Origin: an uncultured Bacteroidota bacterium
Lineage (GTDB): Bacteria; Bacteroidota; Bacteroidia; Flavobacteriales; Flavobacteriaceae
Direction: 5' to 3'
NCBI GenBank assembly: GCA_902613595.1
Contig: CACMHY010000001.1
Span: forward strand, 682,001 to 746,000
DNA: 64,000 nt
Below the pieces are notes generated by a model that saw nothing but the letters and a program-made list of their open reading frames with translations, did not search any database and was not told where the DNA came from. Position numbers and translations under genes: made by a program. Below are positions 36,613-44,382 of this stretch, in pieces; the first letter of the stretch is position 1, and the number at the start of each line of letters is the position of its first letter.

Positions 36613-37295
36613 AATCGCAATTTTTTAGTTGTGTCTGATATAAGATTGAATCTTGAGAAAAGATCTTCTTTGTACCACTTTTTTTTTCTTGTAACTTTCA
36701 CAATATCTGAATGAATTTTGTCTTTGTAAGCAAATTCATTTATTGATTTGAAGTTATCCCAAATACTAATTGTAGCTTGCTGAATGAAAGGCCACTCTCC
36801 TATACCCTTGTAGTAGATGACTCCTTTAGCATTTTTTATTGCCTTGCTAGCATTAGGAACTGCATTCCAAAAAGAAGGTAATCTATTCCAACTCAAAGTT
36901 GCACGGGTAATAACAACAACTTTTTCGTGTGCTTTATTTTTCGAATTGTCAGAATCTAATTTAAAAGGGTTTATCCCATCCCAAGATCCATGACTATTTA
37001 TATTTTTTAAAACTAAATCACGTTGAGTATCTGCCTTTCTTTGGTAATTAATGAATATAGGGTGTTGAGTCAAACATTTATTATATGACTCATAATTATC
37101 CCACACACCTAAAAATGCATAAGTTGAAAAATCAGGGTAAAGACTAAAACCTTGACCCCCACCAGTTCCAAGAAATTTATAAAATGACAACCCTTTCACA
37201 TTACTAACTTTCTTTGGAGCTACTCCCATCTGTGAAAATGCCCAAAACTTGTTTTTGACAAACGAAAAAATTGTGACTGAAGTAATCGAATTCAT
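36609..37295 (-). CDS. crtA: CrtA-like carotenoid oxygenase (spheroidene monooxygenase family)
   Basis: 228 residues. The family signature LGTGGGQGFSLYPDFSTYAF lies near residues 42-62, followed by LGVWDNYESY and, in the second half, YYKGIGEWPFIQQATISIWD, showing two related dimeric-barrel halves. In purple bacteria CrtA introduces a 2-keto group next to a 1-methoxy end. Here it leads an operon with crtD and cruF, so it probably oxidises C-2' of a 1'-hydroxy end group (giving a keto or hydroxy group), which would suit myxol-type products. This is inference. ATG start at 37295; a long inverted repeat lies 58-118 bp upstream. Confidence 0.82.
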   Translation of the reverse strand: MNSITSVTIFSFVKNKFWAFSQMGVAPKKVSNVKGLSFYKFLGTGGGQGFSLYPDFSTYAFLGVWDNYESYNKCLTQHPIFINYQRKADTQRDLVLKNINSHGSWDGINPFKLDSDNSKNKAHEKVVVITRATLSWNRLPSFWNAVPNASKAIKNAKGVIYYKGIGEWPFIQQATISIWDNFKSINEFAYKDKIHSDIVKVTRKKKWYKEDLFSRFNLISDTTKKLRL

Positions 37296-37632
37296 TAATT
37301 TGAGGGTATAGCAACTTTTTACCTTTGTAAATTTATGAAAAGAAAGAAAGAAAAAACGTCTCTGTTTAGGATTTTAGAATTTGACTAATGGAAGTAATCA
37401 GCAGAGACGTTTTGAAACCAAATTGAATTTAAACTTGTTTAAAATTAAATAAAAAAAGTTATACAAAAAAAGGTTTTGTTTATTTTTTTTATTTTTTTTT
37501 GAAACGTTAAATATTAAATCTGGCTTTTTTGTAGCAATAGATTTATTATCAATAGATTATTAAACAGATAAAAAATATCTTTAATAAATTAAATTATTGA
37601 AAAAAATGTTTTTTTGATCTAAAATATATTTT
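37296..37632. other. 337-bp AT-rich divergent intergenic region
   Basis: This separates crtA (minus) from the potassium channel gene (plus) and must contain both promoters. It holds the 12-bp inverted repeat at 37353-37413 and long A and T runs around 37440-37500 and 37600-37620. No exact TAnnTTTG box was found on either strand and no ORF is convincing. Confidence 0.6.
37353..37413. repeat. 12-bp inverted repeat upstream of crtA
   Basis: AAAACGTCTCTG (37353-37364) and its exact reverse complement CAGAGACGTTTT (37402-37413) flank a 37-nt spacer. It could be a pair of operator half-sites, a hairpin in the crtA leader, or a remnant of a REP-like element. I saw no second copy in the window. Confidence 0.45.
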
Positions 37633-38331
37633 ATGAAAAAATTTAATCGATTTGATATTTTCATTTACGTCCTAATCATTGCAAATATTATCGCGATGAT
37701 TCTAGAGTCGCATGAATTTATTAAATATAGATTTGAAAAAAGCTTTAATTATTTTGAACTCATCTCTATCATAATATTCACATTAGAGTACTTCTATCGA
37801 ATATATATTAGTTATAATAAATCAAAATGGAAGGGAGTCAGATCGTATGTATTTAGTTTTTTTGGATTAGTTGATTTCGTTTCGATATTACCATTTTACA
37901 TTAAACAATTTGTGTTAATTGATGGCCGATTCTTTAGAATTTTAAGACTATTCCGTTTATCAAGGATATTTAAGCTAGGTCGAGATAGCAAGTCTTTAAA
38001 ACTTTTTATAAAAGCTATATCTGCAGTCCAAAATGAATTAAAATTTACATTTTTCTTATCATTACTATGTATTCTTTTTTCAGCTTCAGCTATTTATTTT
38101 TTAGAAAATGAAGCGCAACCAGAAATATTTTCAAGTATTACAGCTTCATTGTGGTGGGCTACCGTATCACTCGCAACTGTAGGTTATGGAGATGTAGTTC
38201 CAATTACCACTTGGGGGAAAATATTTGCTGGCTTTATCTCCTTAATAGGAATTGGAATTGTAGCAATCCCAACAGGAATAATAAGTGCTTCGTTTGTTGA
38301 AGAAATTCATCATTTTAGAAAAAAAAGATAA
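37633..38331 (+). CDS. Voltage-gated potassium channel (six-helix Kv type)
   Basis: Inner-membrane ion channel of 232 residues. Helices S1-S3 span about 7-85. S4 carries regularly spaced Arg residues (GRFFRILRLFRLSRIFK, near 97-115). The pore has the selectivity filter TVGYGD near 182-187, and S6 runs from about 195 to 222. There is almost no cytoplasmic C-terminal regulatory domain. It sets or senses membrane potential. The ThuA-like gene follows after 9 nt. No neighbour explains a specific role. Confidence 0.92.
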   Translation: MKKFNRFDIFIYVLIIANIIAMILESHEFIKYRFEKSFNYFELISIIIFTLEYFYRIYISYNKSKWKGVRSYVFSFFGLVDFVSILPFYIKQFVLIDGRFFRILRLFRLSRIFKLGRDSKSLKLFIKAISAVQNELKFTFFLSLLCILFSASAIYFLENEAQPEIFSSITASLWWATVSLATVGYGDVVPITTWGKIFAGFISLIGIGIVAIPTGIISASFVEEIHHFRKKR

Positions 38332-38340
38332 TTATTAAAG

Positions 38341-39069
38341 ATGTCAAAATTTAAATATTTTATCTATTTAGTTATTATTACAAAAAGCTTCACAAGTGCT
38401 CAGATAATGGATAAGGATCTAAAAGATAAAAATATTCTTGTAGTTTATGGCGGATGGGAAGGTCACAAACCTAAACTTTTTGCTGAGAAAATATCCTCTT
38501 GGTTGAAAGAAAAAAAAGCTAATGTTTACGTTTCGGATACTACTTCCATATATGATAATACCAAGCTTATGAAAAAATTAGATTTAATTATTCAGCATAT
38601 AACAATGAGTGAGATTTCAGAGAGTCAAATAAAAAATTTAACAAAAACTATCAAAAATGGAGCAGGGCTTGCTGGATGTCATGGCGGTCTAGGGGATTCA
38701 TTTAGGAATGATGAAGATTTTCAATATATGGTTGGAGGGCAGTTTGTTCAGCACCCTGGAAATGATATAAATTATACAGTAAATATTAATACAAAAAAAG
38801 ATCCTATTACCAAAGATATCAACGATTTCAGTCTGACCTCTGAACAGTACTATATGCACGTAGACCCTGCTTTGGAAGTACTAGCAACAACAAAATTTAG
38901 TGGCAAACATGATCCGTGGATTCAAGGAGTTGTTGTCCCTGTAGTTTGGAAAAAATATTATGGTAAAGGACGAGTTTTTTATAATTCTATTGGCCACTCA
39001 ATAGAAAATTTTGAAATTCCCGAGGTATGGGAAATGACCACAAGAGGTATTATCTGGGCCTGCAGGTAA
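38341..39069 (+). CDS. Secreted ThuA-domain protein
   Basis: 242 residues with a signal peptide (about 1-20, ending FTSAQ). The ThuA fold, a class I glutamine amidotransferase-like domain, follows with ILVVYGGWEGHKPKLF, GAGLAGCHGGLGDSF near 112-126, YYMHVDP and GKGRVFYNSIGHS. ThuA proteins are linked to trehalose and other sugar utilisation, often as periplasmic enzymes of uncertain reaction. It lies between the channel and crtI genes and is probably cotranscribed with the channel. Confidence 0.82.
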   Translation: MSKFKYFIYLVIITKSFTSAQIMDKDLKDKNILVVYGGWEGHKPKLFAEKISSWLKEKKANVYVSDTTSIYDNTKLMKKLDLIIQHITMSEISESQIKNLTKTIKNGAGLAGCHGGLGDSFRNDEDFQYMVGGQFVQHPGNDINYTVNINTKKDPITKDINDFSLTSEQYYMHVDPALEVLATTKFSGKHDPWIQGVVVPVVWKKYYGKGRVFYNSIGHSIENFEIPEVWEMTTRGIIWACR

Positions 39070-39094
39070 GAGACCTCTTTATTAGGTTAGAGTT

Positions 39095-39122
39095 TTTGTG
39101 CCCCTTTTTTATGATATCTTTG
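39095..39122 (+). promoter_or_regulatory. Promoter of crtI, implying a nearly leaderless transcript
   Basis: TTTG at 39095-39098 and TATCTTTG at 39115-39122 (matching TAnnTTTG) have a 16-nt spacing, slightly short. The -7 box ends only 7 nt before the crtI ATG, so transcription would start at or very near the start codon. Confidence 0.45.
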
Positions 39123-39129
39123 TAAAGCT

Positions 39130-40596
39130 ATGAGTAAAAAAATTGCGATTATAGGCTCTGGATTTTCATCCATGTCTGCTGCTTCCTATCTGGCGAGGAG
39201 TGGTTTTGAAGTAAACGTTTATGAAAAAAATAAAACTCTTGGAGGAAGGGCACGTCAACTAAAAAAGGATGGTTTTACTTTTGATATGGGCCCTTCTTGG
39301 TATTGGATGCCTGATGTTTTTGAATCATTTTTTAATGATTTTGGAAAAAAAACAGCTGACTTTTATAAGCTTGAAAGATTAGATCCTGGTTACCAAGTTT
39401 TTTTTGGAGAAAACGAAAGTATATGCATAGGTGATTCTCTTGAAAAAATTTATGATGTTTTTGAAAAAGAGGAAAAAGGTAGTAGTGAAAAGCTTAAGAA
39501 ATTTATCAAAACTGCAAATGAAAACTATAATATAGCAATTAAAGATCTTGTCTATCGCCCAGGAATTAGCCCGTTAGAACTTATTACACCAACAACAATA
39601 AAAAAGATAAAATACTTTTTAAGTAATATAAAAAGAGACGTGTGTAAAGATTTTGTAAGCCCTAAGCTTAGACAAATACTTCAGTTCCCCGTTCTTTTCC
39701 TCGGTGCAAAACCCTCTGAAACTCCTTCTTTCTACAATTTTATGAATTATGCAGATTTTGGATTAGGAACATGGCACCCAGAAAAAGGAATGTATAGTAT
39801 AGTTGAAGCAATGTCTTCATTAGCTAAATCTCTTGGTGTAAAATTCCATACAGAATCTAATGTCGAAAAAATACTAGTTAATGACTCTAGAAATATAGCT
39901 GGTATAAAAATAAATGGGGATATTTTAGAAGTGGATGTTGTATTATCAGGTGCAGACTACCACCATTCAGAAAGCCTTTTAGATAAAAAATATAGAAGGT
40001 ATAGCAACGCATACTGGGATAAAAAAGTTTTTGCTCCCTCCTCACTATTATTTTATATCGGCTTAAATAAAAAAGTTGAAAATGTATCCCATCATTCTCT
40101 TTTTTTTGACGTTGACTTTGACAAACATGCTAGTACTATTTATGACTCTCCTTCATGGCCAGAAAATCCACTTTTTTATGCAAACTTCCCATCAATTTCA
40201 GACTCTTCGATGGCTCCAAAAGGAAAAGAAGCTTGCTTCATACTAGTTCCAATTGCTCCCGGATTAGAGGATACCAAAAAAATTAGAGATCATTATCTTG
40301 ATTTAGTTATCAATAGGCTAGAAAAATTGACTCATCAGCCAATAAAAAAAGAAATTCTTTTTTGCGAGTCATTTTGTATTAATGACTTTGTTAGTGAATA
40401 TAATTCCTACAAAGGCAACGCGTATGGGTTAGCTAACACACTTTTTCAAACAGCATTTTTGCGTCCAAAACTAAAAAGTAAAAGAGTGAAAAATTTGTAC
40501 TTTACAGGACAACTAACTGTTCCTGGTCCTGGGGTTCCACCAGCAATAATCTCTGGTAAATTAGTTTCAGATTTAATTTCAAAGACTAATCCTTAG
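39130..40596 (+). CDS. crtI: Phytoene desaturase
   Basis: FAD-dependent desaturase of 488 residues that converts colourless phytoene to lycopene-type polyenes. The N-terminal flavin motif is IIGSGFSSMSAASYLA, then GGRARQLKKDGFTFDMGPSWYW. The C-terminal motif LYFTGQLTVPGPGVPPAIIS is typical of CrtI, unlike the CrtD-like paralogue at 35140. In many flavobacteria crtI is followed directly by crtB (phytoene synthase); here the next gene is on the opposite strand and overlaps the crtI end by 11 nt, so crtB must lie elsewhere. ATG start at 39130. Confidence 0.92.
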   Translation: MSKKIAIIGSGFSSMSAASYLARSGFEVNVYEKNKTLGGRARQLKKDGFTFDMGPSWYWMPDVFESFFNDFGKKTADFYKLERLDPGYQVFFGENESICIGDSLEKIYDVFEKEEKGSSEKLKKFIKTANENYNIAIKDLVYRPGISPLELITPTTIKKIKYFLSNIKRDVCKDFVSPKLRQILQFPVLFLGAKPSETPSFYNFMNYADFGLGTWHPEKGMYSIVEAMSSLAKSLGVKFHTESNVEKILVNDSRNIAGIKINGDILEVDVVLSGADYHHSESLLDKKYRRYSNAYWDKKVFAPSSLLFYIGLNKKVENVSHHSLFFDVDFDKHASTIYDSPSWPENPLFYANFPSISDSSMAPKGKEACFILVPIAPGLEDTKKIRDHYLDLVINRLEKLTHQPIKKEILFCESFCINDFVSEYNSYKGNAYGLANTLFQTAFLRPKLKSKRVKNLYFTGQLTVPGPGVPPAIISGKLVSDLISKTNP

Positions 40597-41524
40597 GGTT
40601 AAGTACCCACCAAATAAATTCAAACTCACTATCCCTTACAGCAATTACAGAATCTAACATTTTAGTACTTTCAGTCAATGAGTTTCGATATTCTTGTAGT
40701 TGATCTTTTACTGACCACTGCCATAAATCTAATCTTTTGAATAAGTTGTATTTCATGAATTTATCGTTTTGAATATACTTTCTGTTTTCTATCCAAAATT
40801 CATTGTAATCTAAATTTACCCAAGGTAAATCAAAAACCCATCTATTTGCAACCCTATCAATAAATTGATTAACATAACGCTCCTCTTTTACTCCAGTATT
40901 TTCGATCAAATACTTAAGCTCAGTCCCATCATAAATTTCAGTCATTTTTAAGCCTACATTTCTTGGGAGTAAACGAAATGTTCCGTCTAGTTTAATAGCA
41001 TCAAAATTTACTCTTGGAGGGTCAAATGGGTTTCTGTTGTTATACATGCCCATCGGAGAAAAGTAATATTTCCCATCTGGCTCATCTTCATCTAACTGCC
41101 AGTATATAAATACGCTATCGTTATCTTTTTCCCACTTATCATATTGTTTTTGATACATGTCTGTAACCCAATCAATTTGTTCAATATACTCGTCAGTATA
41201 TGCAATGATTTCATCTACTTCCTGTCTCAAATTTTGTAGATTTTCTATTCCATCATGGCGGTTGTCAGACTCTCCTCCTTGTTGCTCTATTCCAAAAGAA
41301 ACGGTAACACCAAAAACAAGAATAACAAATTCTACAATAGATTTTTTGACTCTATCCCAAAAGTCCTTTATATCAAAACGATCTCCAAGAGTGATTAGTC
41401 TTAGAAACCAATTAAGCTTTTCTCTTTCAACACCAGCTGACTGGTCTGCTGCATCAAATTCTTCTCTTGAAATAAACCCGTCTTTGTTAGTGTCTATTTT
41501 ATCAAAATCGTCCTTCTTAGCCAT
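40586..41524 (-). CDS. EF-hand membrane protein of unknown function (DUF6090-like)
   Basis: 312 residues with an unusual layout. Residues 1-25 hold one canonical calcium-binding EF-hand (D11, N13, D15, G16, I18, E22 in DTNKDGFISREEFD). One membrane helix lies at about 64-84 (FVILVFGVTVSFGIEQ), followed by a helical region starting with ENLQNLRQEVDEIIAYTDEY and a long extracytoplasmic domain rich in Trp, Tyr and Asn. The helix plus coiled region resembles Bacteroidota DUF6090 proteins; attaching an EF-hand to it is not something I recall. It starts 82 bp after the AddB-like stop and may be cotranscribed. Its end overlaps the crtI end. Confidence 0.6.
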   Translation of the reverse strand: MAKKDDFDKIDTNKDGFISREEFDAADQSAGVEREKLNWFLRLITLGDRFDIKDFWDRVKKSIVEFVILVFGVTVSFGIEQQGGESDNRHDGIENLQNLRQEVDEIIAYTDEYIEQIDWVTDMYQKQYDKWEKDNDSVFIYWQLDEDEPDGKYYFSPMGMYNNRNPFDPPRVNFDAIKLDGTFRLLPRNVGLKMTEIYDGTELKYLIENTGVKEERYVNQFIDRVANRWVFDLPWVNLDYNEFWIENRKYIQNDKFMKYNLFKRLDLWQWSVKDQLQEYRNSLTESTKMLDSVIAVRDSEFEFIWWVLNPKD

Positions 41525-41606
41525 CTCTAATTATAAACCAACAAATATTAATTGTATAAAATTAATAAAAATGAGTAAAAGTGATTCTAAATGTCATTTT
41601 AGAAAA

Positions 41607-44318
41607 TTAAATCGTCTTCTCTACAATAGGGATCGAGGGATCAAAAATTTCAAGTATTAAATTGAAAAGTTCTTTCTCAAAGTTATTTAAAGTACTTGGT
41701 TTTATTTCCGAGGCATCCTTTTCTCTACTATTTATTTTTATTGATGCAGGGATAAAATCATTTTTAAATGTTCTAAGTGGTATGACACCTGCTTTAACAT
41801 TATCATAATTGAAGTCATTTTTTAAAAAATAGGTATATGAAAGTACTTGGAAGAGAGCATTTTTCTTTGCATTAGTGGTTAAATGTTCCCATTTACTTAA
41901 CGTCATATCAGATGAGTTTAAATTCCCTGTCTTATAATCTACAAATCTTAACACTCCATTTACTAAATCAACTCTATCAACGGTTCCTTTAAAATTTTGA
42001 TTTTCAACCGATGAATTAATATATATAGTTTTTTTAAAGTCGTACTCTAAAGCAAGTATTTGAAGTTTTAACCCCTTTTTTACAAGATTCCTTTCAGAAA
42101 GTACAAATTTTGATATAATTTTTTCTAATATGCTATAAATCAATGCATTTTTCCCTGTTTTAATATCACTATTGTTAGTCAACAAATTAAATTTTATATC
42201 TAATTTTTCTGGAATAATTTTAAGCATTTCATCATAATAATCAGTTTTCATAGTCATTGTAAGATAAGGTGAATATAAATCTTCAAGTACCTGATGTACT
42301 ATAACACCTTTATCTATTGCGCTTAAATATTTACTAGAATCTTCAGTCTCAGGTATTTTAAGAATCCTCTTTTCATAAAATGAGTATGGATCTCTTATAT
42401 ATTGACATAATGATGAGGGTGAAAATCCATCTTTTCCTATTTTTTTTAAATCAACTAAAATTTTCTTTGTCTTTTCAACAATTTTATTTTTTGTTCTTAG
42501 CTCGGGGAAAGGCAATTGTATTGTCTTTTGAATCAATTTATGGTTTGGCTCTTTGAAATATTCTAATTGCATTAAAAATCTACTTGGTTCTGAAGAAATG
42601 AAATCTTCGGAAGAAGCATTATATAAGAGGAATACTTTTTTTGCTCTTTGTAAAAGCCTAAAAAAATGATATGCATAGAGATGGTCCTTTTCTAGGAATG
42701 TATTCATTTCGAATTTTTTCCTAACATCAAATGGAAAAAACGAAAATGAATTTTCTGCTTTGGGTAAAATCCCCTCATTTAAATTTGTAATTACAACATT
42801 TTCAAAATCCAAAAGCCTTGTCTCTAGTAATCCCATAACTTGAATTCCACTTAATGGATCTCCGTCAAAATTTAATGTTTCTTCAGATAAAATAGTCTCA
42901 AAAACTATCCTTAAATCTGAGACTGATTTTATGAAATTGTAATCTTGACAATATTGATTTAGCTTTTCAAAAAACCCAAGGAAAATATCACAAACCTGAA
43001 TGTGATAGGGCTCATCTTCTTCGGCAACAAAATTGTTTCTAGTAATTTTAATAATCTGTTCTATCTGCTTTAAAAATTGTTTTGAATTTTTAAATGGAGT
43101 GTAAAATAGTGCCCCTGTTTTATCATTTTTACAAAGGTCGTGTGCATGAATGTAGTTAAGGTTTTTCTTAAATAGTAGATTACTACCTGAATTTGTTTTT
43201 TTTAAAATCCTTTTAACAAAGATTAAAATTGAAAATTCTTTTAATTTTCTGTGAGGGAATCCTTTTTGACAATGACTTTCATGTAATTCAAAATATAATC
43301 TAAGAAATCCTGTTAATAATGTATTTTTTAATGGATAGCCCATTGTAACATTCCATGGTAATTTTTCAGGCAATACAGAAAGTGAAGGATTAAGAAGGTT
43401 TTCATCTCCAAGAACTATTACTGTTGATTCTTGAGGTAGTTCTTTATATAATTTACATGCAATTTTCACAGCTGTTTTAGCCTGTGTATTATTATTAAAC
43501 GTTTTAATAATTTCAATTTTTTTTTGGTGTGAAAAAAAGTTTTGAAACTCTTGTTTTGTGTTTTTTTTAAGAACTTTCCATTCTTTATAATATTTCCTTA
43601 TAAAATGTCCAGCACTATGATAAGAGTCTTCAAAGAATTTAATGTCAATATCCCATAAGATTTCTGCTTTTTGTGCTGAAATCATCTCTTGAATCAAAAT
43701 TGCTTCAGATTTTGTTAACGCGTTAAATCCTATAAAAAAATGATATGGGATTTCCTCTTCAATGTAAAATGGTAAATTTTTTATGGCTTCTCTAATCCGT
43801 AATCCATAATAACCATTTTGACTATTTAAAAGTTTTTTATAAAGTTTGTTGTAATAAATAAATACTCTTCCTTGCAGATTATAATGAATTTTACTTAGCT
43901 CTCTCTTTTTCTCAGGTATCCAATTTTCTAAATTCTTAATAGCGGTCATATAATTGAAAAGTTCTTTACTATCTATTAGCTGACTATCTATCTCGTTAAA
44001 TTCTTCAACTAAATTGGAGGCCCATCCAGAAAAATGACTAAATGATTCTAATTCCTTATTAGGAGTATTTTCCTTATAAATCTCATAAAAATTGAAAAGT
44101 ATTTCTGATTTTGATATAGGGTTGATCCCCGACAGATCTTTAATAAAGTCCTCAATAGTGAAAATTTTTGGGGAAATAATTGGACGCTCAATAACTTTTT
44201 TAAAACATTCTTTCAAAAAAATTATAGCCCTATTATTTGGTACAATTATTTTGATATTATCCCACTTATGAGTTGAAGAAGCAATTTTTTCGGCAACATA
44301 ATCTAAAAATGTTTGCAT
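41607..44318 (-). CDS. AddB-like PD-(D/E)XK nuclease and inactive-helicase subunit
   Basis: 903 residues. This is the predicted second subunit of a RecBCD/AddAB-type double-strand-break resection enzyme. The N-terminal helicase-like part lacks a clear Walker A (IIVPNNRAIIFLKECF). The C-terminal nuclease carries FKGTVDRVDLV and the catalytic VDYKTGNL near residues 775-800. AddB proteins of Firmicutes use four Cys for an iron-sulfur cluster around this nuclease; here only one Cys (SLCQYIRDPYSFYE) is at the expected place and none follows the nuclease motif. It begins 64 bp after the AddA-like gene. Confidence 0.85.
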   Translation of the reverse strand: MQTFLDYVAEKIASSTHKWDNIKIIVPNNRAIIFLKECFKKVIERPIISPKIFTIEDFIKDLSGINPISKSEILFNFYEIYKENTPNKELESFSHFSGWASNLVEEFNEIDSQLIDSKELFNYMTAIKNLENWIPEKKRELSKIHYNLQGRVFIYYNKLYKKLLNSQNGYYGLRIREAIKNLPFYIEEEIPYHFFIGFNALTKSEAILIQEMISAQKAEILWDIDIKFFEDSYHSAGHFIRKYYKEWKVLKKNTKQEFQNFFSHQKKIEIIKTFNNNTQAKTAVKIACKLYKELPQESTVIVLGDENLLNPSLSVLPEKLPWNVTMGYPLKNTLLTGFLRLYFELHESHCQKGFPHRKLKEFSILIFVKRILKKTNSGSNLLFKKNLNYIHAHDLCKNDKTGALFYTPFKNSKQFLKQIEQIIKITRNNFVAEEDEPYHIQVCDIFLGFFEKLNQYCQDYNFIKSVSDLRIVFETILSEETLNFDGDPLSGIQVMGLLETRLLDFENVVITNLNEGILPKAENSFSFFPFDVRKKFEMNTFLEKDHLYAYHFFRLLQRAKKVFLLYNASSEDFISSEPSRFLMQLEYFKEPNHKLIQKTIQLPFPELRTKNKIVEKTKKILVDLKKIGKDGFSPSSLCQYIRDPYSFYEKRILKIPETEDSSKYLSAIDKGVIVHQVLEDLYSPYLTMTMKTDYYDEMLKIIPEKLDIKFNLLTNNSDIKTGKNALIYSILEKIISKFVLSERNLVKKGLKLQILALEYDFKKTIYINSSVENQNFKGTVDRVDLVNGVLRFVDYKTGNLNSSDMTLSKWEHLTTNAKKNALFQVLSYTYFLKNDFNYDNVKAGVIPLRTFKNDFIPASIKINSREKDASEIKPSTLNNFEKELFNLILEIFDPSIPIVEKTI

Positions 44319-44382
44319 ATTTAAATGTAAATAATCAGATTTGAAATTATTAGCTGTGAACTTAAAGAGTTCAAGTTTATTT

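Noticed and set aside
41157-41660. Plus-strand ORF of 167 codons between the EF-hand and AddB-like genes
   Set aside because: It is antisense to the well-supported EF-hand and AddB-like coding frames and shows no recognisable domain.
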